DNA from: Rhodocyclales bacterium
GTDB lineage: Bacteria > Pseudomonadota > Gammaproteobacteria > Burkholderiales > Rhodocyclaceae
Reading direction: 5' to 3'
Assembly: GCA_016235805.1 (NCBI GenBank)
Contig: JACRIY010000042.1
Span: forward strand, 1-45,340
DNA length: 45,340 bases
Part shown: positions 26,575 through 36,533 of the stretch, piece after piece
How positions within the stretch are numbered: the stretch's first letter is position 1
How the letters are laid out: the number at the start of each line of letters is the position of its first letter
Made by a program: the position numbers and the translations under genes
Notes under the pieces: generated by a model
The model's input: only the letters and a program-made list of their open reading frames with translations
Databases searched by the model: none
What the model was told of the DNA's origin: nothing

Positions 26575-27267
26575 ATGGCGGAACACGACACATCGCCTGA
26601 CGCAGACCTGCAGTTGAAGAAGCGTGCCCGCCGCCGGCTGGTCGGCGCCGTCGCGCTGGCGTTGCTGGCCGTCATCGTGTTGCCGATGGTCATGGATCGC
26701 GAGCCGCGTCCCGCGAGCCAGGACATACAAGTGCGCATTCCGAGCCAGGACGCCACCGGCCTCGCTTCCAAGGTATTGCCCGGCAAGCCCGCAGCCACGC
26801 CGATGCCGGCACCGGAACCCCGCGCCGCTGCCGAACCGGCTACAAAGACCGATGCTCCAGCTCCTGCTTCAGCCCCTGCTGCTGCCGCAGTGGTGCCCCC
26901 GGCAAAGTCATCCTCCGCGCCCGCCTCACCACCGGCCAAGACTTCCGAAGCATCTGCGCCGCCAGCCAAGACTCCCGAGCCGACCCCCAAGCCCGCGCCC
27001 CGGGCTGCCGCTGACGCGAAGCCTGTTGCGGATGCCTCCGGACAGTGGATCGTGCAACTCGGTGCCTACAAGGAAGCCGGCAACGTCAAGCTTCTGCTGG
27101 GCAAGCTGAAGGGGATCGGCGTTCCGGCATATTCCGAAAAGTTCGAATCGCCGCAGGGACAGCGCACTCGCGTTCGTGCCGGCCCCTTCCCCAGCCAGGA
27201 AGCGGCTGAGAAGGCCCGCACGAGGATCAAGATCATCGGCGTCGACGGGCCGGTAGCTCAAAAGTAG
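26575..27267 (+). CDS. SPOR-domain membrane protein (DedD-like)
   Basis: This 230-residue protein has a short basic cytoplasmic start, one membrane segment near residues 22-40 (LVGAVALALLAVIVLPMVM), a long Pro/Ala/Lys periplasmic linker, and a C-terminal SPOR domain near 155-228 (WIVQLGAYKEAGNVKLLLGKL ... RVRAGPFPSQEAAEKARTRIK, given here in parts). SPOR domains bind denuded glycan strands at the septum, so a role in division is likely. The position between folC and cvpA is that of E. coli dedD. Confidence 0.88.
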   Translation: MAEHDTSPDADLQLKKRARRRLVGAVALALLAVIVLPMVMDREPRPASQDIQVRIPSQDATGLASKVLPGKPAATPMPAPEPRAAAEPATKTDAPAPASAPAAAAVVPPAKSSSAPASPPAKTSEASAPPAKTPEPTPKPAPRAAADAKPVADASGQWIVQLGAYKEAGNVKLLLGKLKGIGVPAYSEKFESPQGQRTRVRAGPFPSQEAAEKARTRIKIIGVDGPVAQK

Positions 27268-27271
27268 GGCA

Positions 27272-27763
27272 ATGACTGCGTTCGATTACGCCGTGCTGGC
27301 GCTTGTTGTTGCGTCGGCGCTGCTCGGATTGTGGCGTGGCGTGGTGAGCGAAATGCTGGCCCTGGTGGCTTGGGTGGTGGCCTTCCTGGTGGCGCGTGCA
27401 GAAGCGCCGCAGGTATCGGACTGGCTGGCGGCGCAAGTGGTCGAACCGGGTATGCGTCTGGCGGCGGCCTATGTGCTGGTGTTTCTCGGCGTGTTGCTGG
27501 CCTTCGCCGTTGCGCGCCTGGTGATCTCGCTGATGGTCAAGGCGGTGGGCCTCGGATTGCTGGATCGTTTGCTCGGTCTCGCGTTTGGTGTTTTGCGCGG
27601 CGTAGTGGTGGTATTGTTGGCAGTTCTGGTTGCGGGCATGACGCCGTTGCCAAAAGCGGACTGGTGGCGCAATGCAATGCTGGCGCAACCGCTGGAGACG
27701 GCGGTGATCGCGGCAAAGCCCTGGTTGCCGCCGGAAGCGGCAAAACGGATTCGGTTTCGATAG
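27272..27763 (+). CDS. cvpA: CvpA family membrane protein
   Basis: This 163-residue inner-membrane protein has four hydrophobic segments and the CvpA N-terminus FDYAVLALVVASALLGLWRG. CvpA homologues are linked to colicin V export, envelope stress and biofilm in enterobacteria; the molecular role is unclear. It sits just before purF, as in E. coli, and a 9-base gap leads into purF, so polar or shared expression is expected. Confidence 0.92.
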   Translation: MTAFDYAVLALVVASALLGLWRGVVSEMLALVAWVVAFLVARAEAPQVSDWLAAQVVEPGMRLAAAYVLVFLGVLLAFAVARLVISLMVKAVGLGLLDRLLGLAFGVLRGVVVVLLAVLVAGMTPLPKADWWRNAMLAQPLETAVIAAKPWLPPEAAKRIRFR

Positions 27764-27772
27764 AGGACGACC

Positions 27773-29310
<1,538 letters not shown>

Positions 29311-29314
<4 letters not shown>

Positions 29315-30501
29315 GCCTGGCCGACGAACACCCGGACGCTGCCTGGTCCTTCGATACCCTTGCAGTGCGCGCCGGCCATGAGCGCAGCCAGTTCAACGAA
29401 CACTCCGAGGCGCTTTACCTCACATCGAGCTTCGTCTTCGAAAATGCGGCACAGGCCGCCGCGCGCTTTTCGGGAACCGAGCCGGGCAACGTCTACGCCC
29501 GCTTCTCCAATCCCACGGTAAGCACCATGCAGGACCGGTTGGCGGCACTGGAGGGCGCCGAAGCCTGCATCGCCACCGCGACCGGCATGGCGGCGATCCT
29601 GTCGACCGTGATGGCGCTGATGAAGTCCGGCGAGCACATCGTATCTTCGCGCAGCATCTTCGGCGCCACGCAGCAACTGTTCGGTACCATCCTGCCGCGC
29701 TTCGGCGTCGACACCAGATTCGTGGACCAGGGCACGGTGGAGGCCTTCCGCGCGGCAATGACGCCGACGACGCGACTGGTTTTCATCGAGACGCCGTCGA
29801 ACCCGCTCACCGAGGTTTTCGACATCGCGGCGCTGGCCGAGGTCGCGCACGAGGGCGGGGCGCTGCTGGTGGTGGACAACTGCTTCTGCTCACCGGCCCT
29901 GCAGCGGCCGCTGACCATGGGTGCCGACCTCGTGATCCATTCCGCCACCAAATACCTTGACGGACAGGGACGAGTGCTCGGCGGTGCCGTCTGCGGCGCG
30001 AAGGCGCTCACCGAGGAGGTCTTCAAGTTCCTGCGCACGGCCGGACCGACGTTGTCGCCTTTCAATGCCTGGGTGATCCTCAAGGGCCTGGAAACCCTGT
30101 CGGTGCGCATGAAGGCGCAGTCGGCCAATGCGCTCGAATTGGCGCAGTGGCTCGAAGCGCAGCCGGGCGTGACGCGCGTGTTCTATCCTGGCCTGGCCTC
30201 GCATCCGCAACACGCGCTGGCGATGCGCCAGCAGGCCAGCGGCGGCGCCATCGTTTCCTTCGAAGTCAGGGGAGGGCGCGAGGCGGCGTGGCGCGTGGTG
30301 GATAACTGCCGCCTCCTGTCGATCACCGCCAACCTGGGCGACACCAAGACCACCATTACCCACCCGGCATCGACCACGCACGGCCGCATCAGTGCCGAGG
30401 CCCGGACCGCATCGGGAATCGGCGAAGGCCTGCTGCGCATTGCGGTGGGACTGGAAGCGCCGGCCGACCTGAAAGCCGACCTGGCGCGGGGCTTGGGCTA
30501 G
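29311..30501 (+). CDS. metZ: O-succinylhomoserine sulfhydrylase
   Basis: MetZ makes homocysteine directly from O-succinylhomoserine and sulfide, using pyridoxal phosphate, and so bypasses cystathionine. It has 396 residues of the Cys/Met-metabolism fold. The cofactor Lys214 lies in [11 protein letters not shown]. Other blocks are [21 protein letters not shown] near 61-81 and the C-terminal SLGDTKTT-like [17 protein letters not shown]. The close relative MetB has similar sequence, but the purF-metZ order supports MetZ. Its stop TAG overlaps that of the convergent lpxH gene by two bases. Confidence 0.92.
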
Positions 30502-31244
30502 CGCGACAGGTCGAGTCGGCGTACGCCGGCCGGTCCGATTTCCAGCGCGTCACCGCGCCCCGTATCCCAGTCGGACAGCACCCAGCGCTCGGCGCTGCCG
30601 GAGTCGAGCGCGATGTCTTCGCGGCCCGGCCGATGGGTGTGGCCGTGAATCAGCCGGGTGCAGCCGTGCGTCGTCAGCGCGGCCTTGATGGCGTCGGTGT
30701 TGGCATCCATGATTTCAGCCGATTTGCCCTGCATCGCCTCGGCGCTGCGGCGGCGCAGGCTGGCGACTTCGGCACGGCGTTCGGGCAGCGGTCGCGCGAG
30801 GAACTGCCGCTGCCATTGCGGCGAGCGCACCATGCGGCGAAACTCCTGGTAGGGCAGGTCGTCGGTGCAGATCGTGTCGCCGTGCATCAACAGGGTTGCC
30901 GTGCCGCCAGCGCCGACTTTTTCGACTTCGTCGAGCAGCGTGATGCCTGCCGCGGCGGCGAAGCCTGCTCCGATCAGGAAATCGCGATTGCCGGCGATGA
31001 AGCACAGGCGCGGTCCCATGTCGGCCGCGCTGCGCAGCAAGCTGCAGACCTCCGCGTTGAACTCATCCTGCAGGTCGTCGTCGCCGATCCAGTATTCGAA
31101 CAGGTCGCCGAGGATGTAAAGCACCTCGACATTGGATGCGGCGGTATCAGCGAGGAACGCGGCGAAGCGCTGCGTCAGGTCGGGTCGTTCCGACCGCAAG
31201 TGCAAGTCGGAGACGAAGCGCGCGGTTCCAGTGATGGTCAGCAT
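30498..31244 (-). CDS. lpxH: UDP-2,3-diacylglucosamine diphosphatase
   Basis: LpxH cleaves UDP-2,3-diacylglucosamine to lipid X in lipid A synthesis at the inner membrane. It is a 248-residue metallophosphatase with DLHL near 13-16, GDLFEYWIGDD near 45-55, GNRDF near 83-87, HGDT near 118-121 and the late HGHTH near 196-200. The ATG at 31244 gives the family start (FVSDLHL soon after); an open frame continues upstream into ppiB and is not used. It is the last gene of the envelope group and ends on top of the metZ stop. Confidence 0.96.
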   Translation of the reverse strand: MLTITGTARFVSDLHLRSERPDLTQRFAAFLADTAASNVEVLYILGDLFEYWIGDDDLQDEFNAEVCSLLRSAADMGPRLCFIAGNRDFLIGAGFAAAAGITLLDEVEKVGAGGTATLLMHGDTICTDDLPYQEFRRMVRSPQWQRQFLARPLPERRAEVASLRRRSAEAMQGKSAEIMDANTDAIKAALTTHGCTRLIHGHTHRPGREDIALDSGSAERWVLSDWDTGRGDALEIGPAGVRRLDLSR

Positions 31245-31258
31245 GGAACCGCGGGTGG

Positions 31259-31747
31259 TTACACGACTTCGGCGCGCTCGATGATCACATCTTCCTTCGG
31301 CACGTTCTGGTGGAAGCCCTTGTTGCCGGTCTTGACGGCCTTGATCTTGTCCACCACGTCCTGGCCTTCGACGACGCGGCCGAAGACGCAGTAGCCCCAG
31401 CCGTCCTGGCACTTGTCGTTGTCGAGGAAATCGTTGTCACCGACGTTGATGAAGAACTGCGCGGTGGCGGAATGCGGGTCGCTGGTGCGCGCCATGGCAA
31501 CCGTGTAGCAGGCGTTCTTGAGCCCGTTCTTGGCCTCGTTTTCGATCGGATCGCGAACCGGCTTCTGGTCCATGCCCGGTGCGAAGCCGCCGCCCTGGAT
31601 CATGAATCCGTCGATCACGCGATGGAAGACGGTGTTGTCGTAATGGCCGGACTCGACGTAGGCGAGGAAGTTGGCGGCGCTGATCGGTGCCTTTTCCGCG
31701 TCGAGTTCGATGGTTATGGCGCCGTGGTTGGTGGTGAGCTTGATCAT
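31259..31747 (-). CDS. ppiB: Peptidyl-prolyl cis-trans isomerase B (cytoplasmic cyclophilin)
   Basis: This is a 162-residue cyclophilin without signal peptide, so cytoplasmic. The catalytic stretch [15 protein letters not shown] lies near 40-54, followed by [29 protein letters not shown] and [12 protein letters not shown]. It catalyses proline isomerisation in protein folding. It sits 17 bases downstream of its periplasmic paralogue, and the two share most core motifs, suggesting an old duplication. Confidence 0.95.
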   Translation of the reverse strand: MIKLTTNHGAITIELDAEKAPISAANFLAYVESGHYDNTVFHRVIDGFMIQGGGFAPGMDQKPVRDPIENEAKNGLKNACYTVAMARTSDPHSATAQFFINVGDNDFLDNDKCQDGWGYCVFGRVVEGQDVVDKIKAVKTGNKGFHQNVPKEDVIIERAEVV

Positions 31748-31764
31748 TGGATTTTCCTTCGGAT

Positions 31765-32328
31765 TTACTTTTTGGCCGGTAGCAGCTTGACGGATTCGAT
31801 GAGGACCGGGGTGGTCGGCACGTTCTGGTGCGGGCCGGCATTGCCGGTGGGCACGGCGGCGATCTTCTGGACCACGTCCATGCCTTGCACCACCTTGCCG
31901 AACACGGCGTAGCCCCAGCCGTCGCGGCTCGGGTAGTCGAGGAATCCGTTGTCCTTCAGGTTGATGAAGAACTGTGCGCTCGCCGAGTGCGGATCGCCGG
32001 TGCGCGCCATGGCCAGAGTTCCGGTTTCATTCTTCAGGCCGTTCTTGGCCTCGTTCTGGATCGGCGCGCGGGTTTCCTTTTGCTTGAGGTCGGGCGTGAA
32101 GCCGCCGCCCTGGATCATGAAACCGGGGATCACGCGGTGGAACACCGTGCCGTTGAAGAAGTTGTCCTTGGCGTACTGCAGGAAGTTCTCCACCGTCTTC
32201 GGAGCCTTGTCCTGGTAGAGCTCGATCACCAGCATGCCCTGCGAGGTCTTGACTTCGAGCTGCGGGTTTGCGGCGTGCGCGGCCAGGCTGAAAAGGAATG
32301 CGAATGCGACAAGAATCAGGCGATGCAT
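31765..32328 (-). CDS. ppiA: Peptidyl-prolyl cis-trans isomerase A (periplasmic cyclophilin)
   Basis: This 187-residue cyclophilin has a clear signal peptide ([16 protein letters not shown], cleavage near residue 19), so it acts in the periplasm. The core has [15 protein letters not shown] near 60-74, [20 protein letters not shown] and [14 protein letters not shown]. It is probably translated in series with ppiB downstream and lies 46 bases downstream of the L,D-transpeptidase gene. Confidence 0.95.
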   Translation of the reverse strand: MHRLILVAFAFLFSLAAHAANPQLEVKTSQGMLVIELYQDKAPKTVENFLQYAKDNFFNGTVFHRVIPGFMIQGGGFTPDLKQKETRAPIQNEAKNGLKNETGTLAMARTGDPHSASAQFFINLKDNGFLDYPSRDGWGYAVFGKVVQGMDVVQKIAAVPTGNAGPHQNVPTTPVLIESVKLLPAKK

Positions 32329-32374
32329 GTGACCTCCGAAACAGGGGAAAAAGGGGTGTGCGAAGAGCGAGGTA

Positions 32375-33619
32375 CTACACGGCGCCTTCGAACACGATCT
32401 TCCAGCGGCCGCCTTCCTTGATCCAGTACTGGCGTTTCTTCATCTGGTTGGAAAGGTTGCTGGAGCGGTAGTCCTGTTCGAAGGTGACGACGACATATTC
32501 TTCCTTGCCGGGATTGCGGAACATGCTGATGTCGCCGGTTCCGACCTTGATCCAGCTCTTGCCGGCATTGACCTTGCGCTTGTGTTCCACCCACTCGCGG
32601 TAGCCCTGGCCATCGGCATTGAATTTGTGCGAATAGTGCCGCGCGTACTGGTCGATGTTGCGGCTTTCCCAGTCCTGCCGCCATTCCTCGATCATCTGCA
32701 GCAGGGAACTGCGCTCGGTCTGCCAGTCGTCGAGCGAGAGCCATTCGATGCTGTTGCTGATGATCACCGGGGTCAGGCCGACCTGCAGGCTTTTCGACAG
32801 CGAGTCGAGGTCCTGATTGGCCAGCACGACGCAGCCATCGGAGGCCTTGGGAGGCCGCGAGAATGTGTCGGACGGGGTACCGTGCAGCCAGATGCCGTGG
32901 CCGTTGCGTCCCTGGCGCTTGTCCCATTCGTTCGGGTAATTGATGGGAAAGGCGCCACTGCCGTAGAAATCGGTCAGCTTCTGCCGGGGCAGGCTGGAGG
33001 TGACGTGATAGACCCCGATCGGGGTTTTCTTGTCGCCTTCGCGGAACTTCTCGGCGCCGAGCTTGCCTTGCGAGATGTAGTAGTCGGCCACGAACCGCGG
33101 CGTGCCCTTGTCGTTCTGGTACAGGTAGAGCCGGGATTTCTGGGTGTCGACGACCACCGCGTGCTTCTGCTCGGGATGCATCTGCAGCAGATAGCGCGGC
33201 ACGTAGTCCGCCGGCGGTTTGCTGCGATAGCCCTTGAGGCGGACGATGGCTTCGTCGCGCAGGTCGGCCACCTTTTCACCGGCAGCAGGTCCGCCGCCTT
33301 CGCCGAAGGCCATCAGCGGTCGTGCGCGCGCCAGCAGCAGGTCGCCCTTGACGAGGTGCGCCAGGCGGAAATTGGGATAGGCCTTGGCCAGCATTTCGGC
33401 CTGCTGCATGGCCACGTCGAGCTGGTTGGCTTCGATGGCATCGAACACCTTGGCCAGCAGGGGCTCCGGACCGGAGTCCGTATAGCGGGGCTCGACCGTC
33501 GAGCTGGCAGGGTTCTTCTTGATGTGGCTGGGCGCCTTGCCGGCCGCGAAGGCCAGGCCAGCCGCCAGCAGCAGGCTGCATCCAGCGACGACGGTGCGGG
33601 ATCGCAGCATGCGCTTCAT
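32375..33619 (-). CDS. L,D-transpeptidase family protein with C-terminal NTF2-like domain
   Basis: This 414-residue exported protein has a signal peptide (residues 1-26), a helical N-terminal part, and a YkuD/ErfK-type catalytic domain near 150-290: WLHGT with His246, then SDGCVVL with the nucleophile Cys263. After it, residues of about 304-414 form an NTF2/SnoaL-like domain ending [17 protein letters not shown]. Such enzymes make 3-3 crosslinks in peptidoglycan or attach lipoproteins to it. The catalytic domain is of the YafK/DpaA-like kind with a C-terminal extension. The ATG at 33619 overlaps the stop of the TPR gene by one base (TGATG), and that protein ends in a similar domain, implying a functional pair. 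Confidence 0.88.
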   Translation of the reverse strand: MKRMLRSRTVVAGCSLLLAAGLAFAAGKAPSHIKKNPASSTVEPRYTDSGPEPLLAKVFDAIEANQLDVAMQQAEMLAKAYPNFRLAHLVKGDLLLARARPLMAFGEGGGPAAGEKVADLRDEAIVRLKGYRSKPPADYVPRYLLQMHPEQKHAVVVDTQKSRLYLYQNDKGTPRFVADYYISQGKLGAEKFREGDKKTPIGVYHVTSSLPRQKLTDFYGSGAFPINYPNEWDKRQGRNGHGIWLHGTPSDTFSRPPKASDGCVVLANQDLDSLSKSLQVGLTPVIISNSIEWLSLDDWQTERSSLLQMIEEWRQDWESRNIDQYARHYSHKFNADGQGYREWVEHKRKVNAGKSWIKVGTGDISMFRNPGKEEYVVVTFEQDYRSSNLSNQMKKRQYWIKEGGRWKIVFEGAV

Positions 33620-34719
33620 CAAGTGCCGACCCGCTCCTGCAGGATCTGCCACTTGCCGTCGCGCTTGCCCAATTGCAGCACCTTGTTGCTCGATGTCTTC
33701 AGCGTTGCCGACTTGTAGTGCTGGCGGAATTTCGCGGTCGCCGTGTCACCATCAACGCTGATGCGCAGGTTCTCGTAGCTGACCTGGATGGCGCCCGGCT
33801 TCTCAATGCGCTTCTGCCGTTCGGCATCCCACGCTGTGCGCGATTCCCCGGCCGGTGTCTTGAAGTCGCGCGCATAGGCGCCGAGGTAGGTCTTGATGTC
33901 CTTGCGCGACCAGGCGGCGGCCCACAGGTCGATCGCACGCGTGACTTCCGCTGTCACGTCCCCGGCGGGCTTTGCCGCGGCGGGTTTGGCGGGTTCGGCC
34001 TTGGCGACCTCGACGGGTTTGGCCGGCGCGGCGACCACGGGGGGGGCAGCGGGTACAACGGCCGGTGCGGCCGCTACCGGAGCGGCGGGTGTTGCTGCCA
34101 CAGGAGCGACAGGGGCTTTCGGTGCTTCGGCGACCTTGATCGGTTCCGTCGGCCGCGCATCACCGATCGGCTTGATGGTCTTGCCCGGACGGTTGCCGGT
34201 GCCCATCAAGTCACGTATCAGCGCCAGCTTTTTTTGTGCGGTGGGATTGGAGGAGTCGATCTGTAGTGCCTTGTCGTAGGCCTGGCTGGCAAGGCGGGCG
34301 TAGATGTCGCCGAGGTTTTCGTGGGCGGTGGCGTAGGACGGGTGGGTGCGGATGGCCATTTCCAGCGCCTGCTTGGCCTTGTCGAACTGCTTTTGCTGGG
34401 CGTAGATCACCGCCAGGTTGTTGTAAGGCTCGGGCAGCTCCGGGAAGTCTTCGGTCAGCTTGGAGAAAACGGCGATCGCGTCATTGGGCTTGTTCATCTC
34501 GGTGAGCACGATGCCCTTGAGGAAGCGGCCCTGGGCGTCCTTGGGTTTGCCGGCGAGGTATTTGTCGACCTGCTCCAGTGCCTGGGCATGCTGTCCCTGC
34601 TTGATCAGCTTGCTGATGTCCTGCAGGGTGTCGGCTTGCGCCGCCGGCGCCAGCGCCAGGAGGACGACGGAAGCGGCGGATGCCAGTAAGCGTGCGGCAT
34701 TGAGGCGGATTTGGGTCAT
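33619..34719 (-). CDS. Periplasmic TPR protein with C-terminal NTF2-like domain
   Basis: The protein has 366 residues. A signal peptide ends near residue 29 (LLALAPAAQA), followed by about four TPR-like helical repeats (35-170), a Pro/Ala/Lys linker (about 190-255), and an NTF2/SnoaL-like domain near 260-366 ending VLQLGKRDGKWQILQERVGT. TPRs bind partner proteins; the linker could span peptidoglycan. It overlaps the L,D-transpeptidase gene and heads the minus-strand run TPR-LDT-ppiA-ppiB-lpxH. A role as recruitment or activation partner of the transpeptidase is likely but inferred. Confidence 0.8.
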   Translation of the reverse strand: MTQIRLNAARLLASAASVVLLALAPAAQADTLQDISKLIKQGQHAQALEQVDKYLAGKPKDAQGRFLKGIVLTEMNKPNDAIAVFSKLTEDFPELPEPYNNLAVIYAQQKQFDKAKQALEMAIRTHPSYATAHENLGDIYARLASQAYDKALQIDSSNPTAQKKLALIRDLMGTGNRPGKTIKPIGDARPTEPIKVAEAPKAPVAPVAATPAAPVAAAPAVVPAAPPVVAAPAKPVEVAKAEPAKPAAAKPAGDVTAEVTRAIDLWAAAWSRKDIKTYLGAYARDFKTPAGESRTAWDAERQKRIEKPGAIQVSYENLRISVDGDTATAKFRQHYKSATLKTSSNKVLQLGKRDGKWQILQERVGT

Positions 34720-34972
34720 GGTATATACTTCTCGTTGGCGGTTGCCCGAAATTGAATTGAGTGACGGCCGCTGCGCTCGACTCCGGTGGGACTGGTGTCA
34801 GCCTGCTCTGAAACTGCGTTTTCGCCGGACAAACCATGCGGGATTCAGCGTTGGATTCTAACAAGAAGCCTGCCCTCCCCACAACCTGAGCCTGTTTGAT
34901 CGATGGCCCGATAATGCCGGCCTTTGGCGCCCATTTTCCTGCTTAACCCGTCGTCTGGTGCTAGCCCTTTCC

Positions 34973-36343
34973 ATGCTGAAGATATACAACACCCTCGCCC
35001 GCGAAACGCAGACATTCGTTCCGATCCGATCGGGTCACGTCGACATGTACGTGTGCGGCATGACCGTATATGACTTTTGCCATCTGGGCCATGCCCGCGT
35101 GATGGTGGTGTTCGACATGGTCGCGCGCTGGTTGCGTACCAGCGGCTATGACTTGAACTACGTGCGCAATATCACCGACATCGACGACAAGATCATCCGC
35201 CGCGCGCAGGAGAACGGCGAGACGATCCGCCAGCTTACCGACCGCTTCATCGCCGCGATGAACGAAGATGCCGGCGCACTGGGCGTGCTGCGGCCGGACG
35301 CCGAGCCGCGCGCCACGGAGTACGTGCCGCAGATGCTGGACATGATCGGCACGCTGGAACGGAACGGCTACGCCTATGTCGCCGGCGGCAACGACGTCTG
35401 CTACTCGGTGCGCAAGTTCGACGGCTACGGCAAGCTGTCCGGCAAGTCGCTGGAAGACCTGCGCGCCGGCGAGCGCGTCGACGTCATGGCCGGCAAACAG
35501 GATCCGCTCGACTTTGTGCTGTGGAAACACGCCCGTGACGACGAACCTGCGGAAGTGAAGTGGGAATCGCCCTGGGGGCCGGGCCGTCCGGGCTGGCACA
35601 TCGAGTGTTCGGCGATGGGCTCGCAACTGCTCGGCAAGCACTTTGATATCCACGGTGGCGGCCAGGATCTGCAGTTTCCGCACCACGAAAACGAGATCGC
35701 CCAGTCGGAAGGCGCGCACCAGTGCCAGTTCGTCAACTACTGGATGCACAACGGCTTCGTCCGCGTCGATGACGAGAAGATGTCGAAGTCGCTGGGCAAC
35801 TTCTTCACCATTCGCGAAGTGCTGAAGAAATACGACGCCGAAGTGGTGCGTTTCTTCATCCTGCGCGCCCACTACCGCAGTCCGCTCAACTATTCGGACG
35901 TCCATCTCGATGATGCCCGGCAGGCACTCACGCGGCTCTACACGGCGCTGAAGGGGGTCGATGGCGACGTCGCGGTCGATTGGAACGAGGCGCATGCCCA
36001 GCGCTTCAAGGCGGCGTTGGACGAGGATTTCGGCACGCCGGAAGCCATGGCCGTGCTGTTCGACCTGGCAACCGCCGCCAATCGCGGCGACGCTGCCCTG
36101 GCCGCGCAACTGAAGGCACTGGGCGGCATTCTCGGCATGCTGCAGCGTGATCCGCAGGCCTTCCTGCAGGCGGCACCGGCCGGCGGGCTCAGCAACGACG
36201 AGATCGATGCAAAAGTCGGCGCCCGCGCTACGGCGAAGAAGGCCAGGAACTTCGCCGAATCCGATCGAATTCGCGACGAACTCAAGGCTGCCGGGGTCGT
36301 TCTTGAGGACGGGCCGCAAGGGACGACCTGGCGCCGGGCGTGA
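34973..36343 (+). CDS. cysS: Cysteinyl-tRNA synthetase
   Basis: CysRS charges tRNA-Cys. It has 456 residues from ATG 34973; an upstream in-frame start at 34958 would add five residues. The class I signatures are HLGH near residues 37-40 and KMSKSLGN near 263-270. Zinc ligands are the Cys of CGMTVYDFC and the Cys and His residues of ECSAMG and [10 protein letters not shown]. Length and motifs are normal. It is divergent from the TPR gene, with 253 bases between them; a GATAAT at 34910-34915 might be its -10 box. Confidence 0.98.
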   Translation: MLKIYNTLARETQTFVPIRSGHVDMYVCGMTVYDFCHLGHARVMVVFDMVARWLRTSGYDLNYVRNITDIDDKIIRRAQENGETIRQLTDRFIAAMNEDAGALGVLRPDAEPRATEYVPQMLDMIGTLERNGYAYVAGGNDVCYSVRKFDGYGKLSGKSLEDLRAGERVDVMAGKQDPLDFVLWKHARDDEPAEVKWESPWGPGRPGWHIECSAMGSQLLGKHFDIHGGGQDLQFPHHENEIAQSEGAHQCQFVNYWMHNGFVRVDDEKMSKSLGNFFTIREVLKKYDAEVVRFFILRAHYRSPLNYSDVHLDDARQALTRLYTALKGVDGDVAVDWNEAHAQRFKAALDEDFGTPEAMAVLFDLATAANRGDAALAAQLKALGGILGMLQRDPQAFLQAAPAGGLSNDEIDAKVGARATAKKARNFAESDRIRDELKAAGVVLEDGPQGTTWRRA

Positions 36344-36414
36344 TGTACGCGTATTGAAAGGGTGCAGGCTACCGGTGGGTAAGGGCGGTGGCCAGCCTGC
36401 GGTACCGCAGTGCA

Positions 36415-36455
36415 TTGACATGTGTCAATCCGCCCCGTGATTTGCGGCGGATAAT
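36415..36455 (+). promoter_or_regulatory. FNR/Dnr-type site and -10 element before the hybrid kinase gene
   Basis: TTGAC-ATGT-GTCAA (36415-36428) is a perfect 5-4-5 dyad matching the FNR/Anr/Dnr recognition pattern. GATAAT (36450-36455) would be the -10. The implied start near 36462-36463 puts the site centre (36421.5) at about -41.5, the class II activator position. A perfect 12-base palindrome TGCGGTACCGCA (36398-36409) lies just upstream. The kinase ATG is about 71 bases further on. Confidence 0.6.
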
Positions 36456-36533
36456 CGCTGTGGACTGCAGCGCGACCCGAACCTTGGTCGCAAGCCAGTT
36501 AAGGTTCCACTCCATGCTCCGGTGTTATCAGCA

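Noticed and set aside
31259-32328. Recent tandem duplication of the two cyclophilin genes
   Set aside because: The proteins share family motifs but differ widely elsewhere and have different cell locations; this is the usual ppiA/ppiB pair, not a recent repeat.
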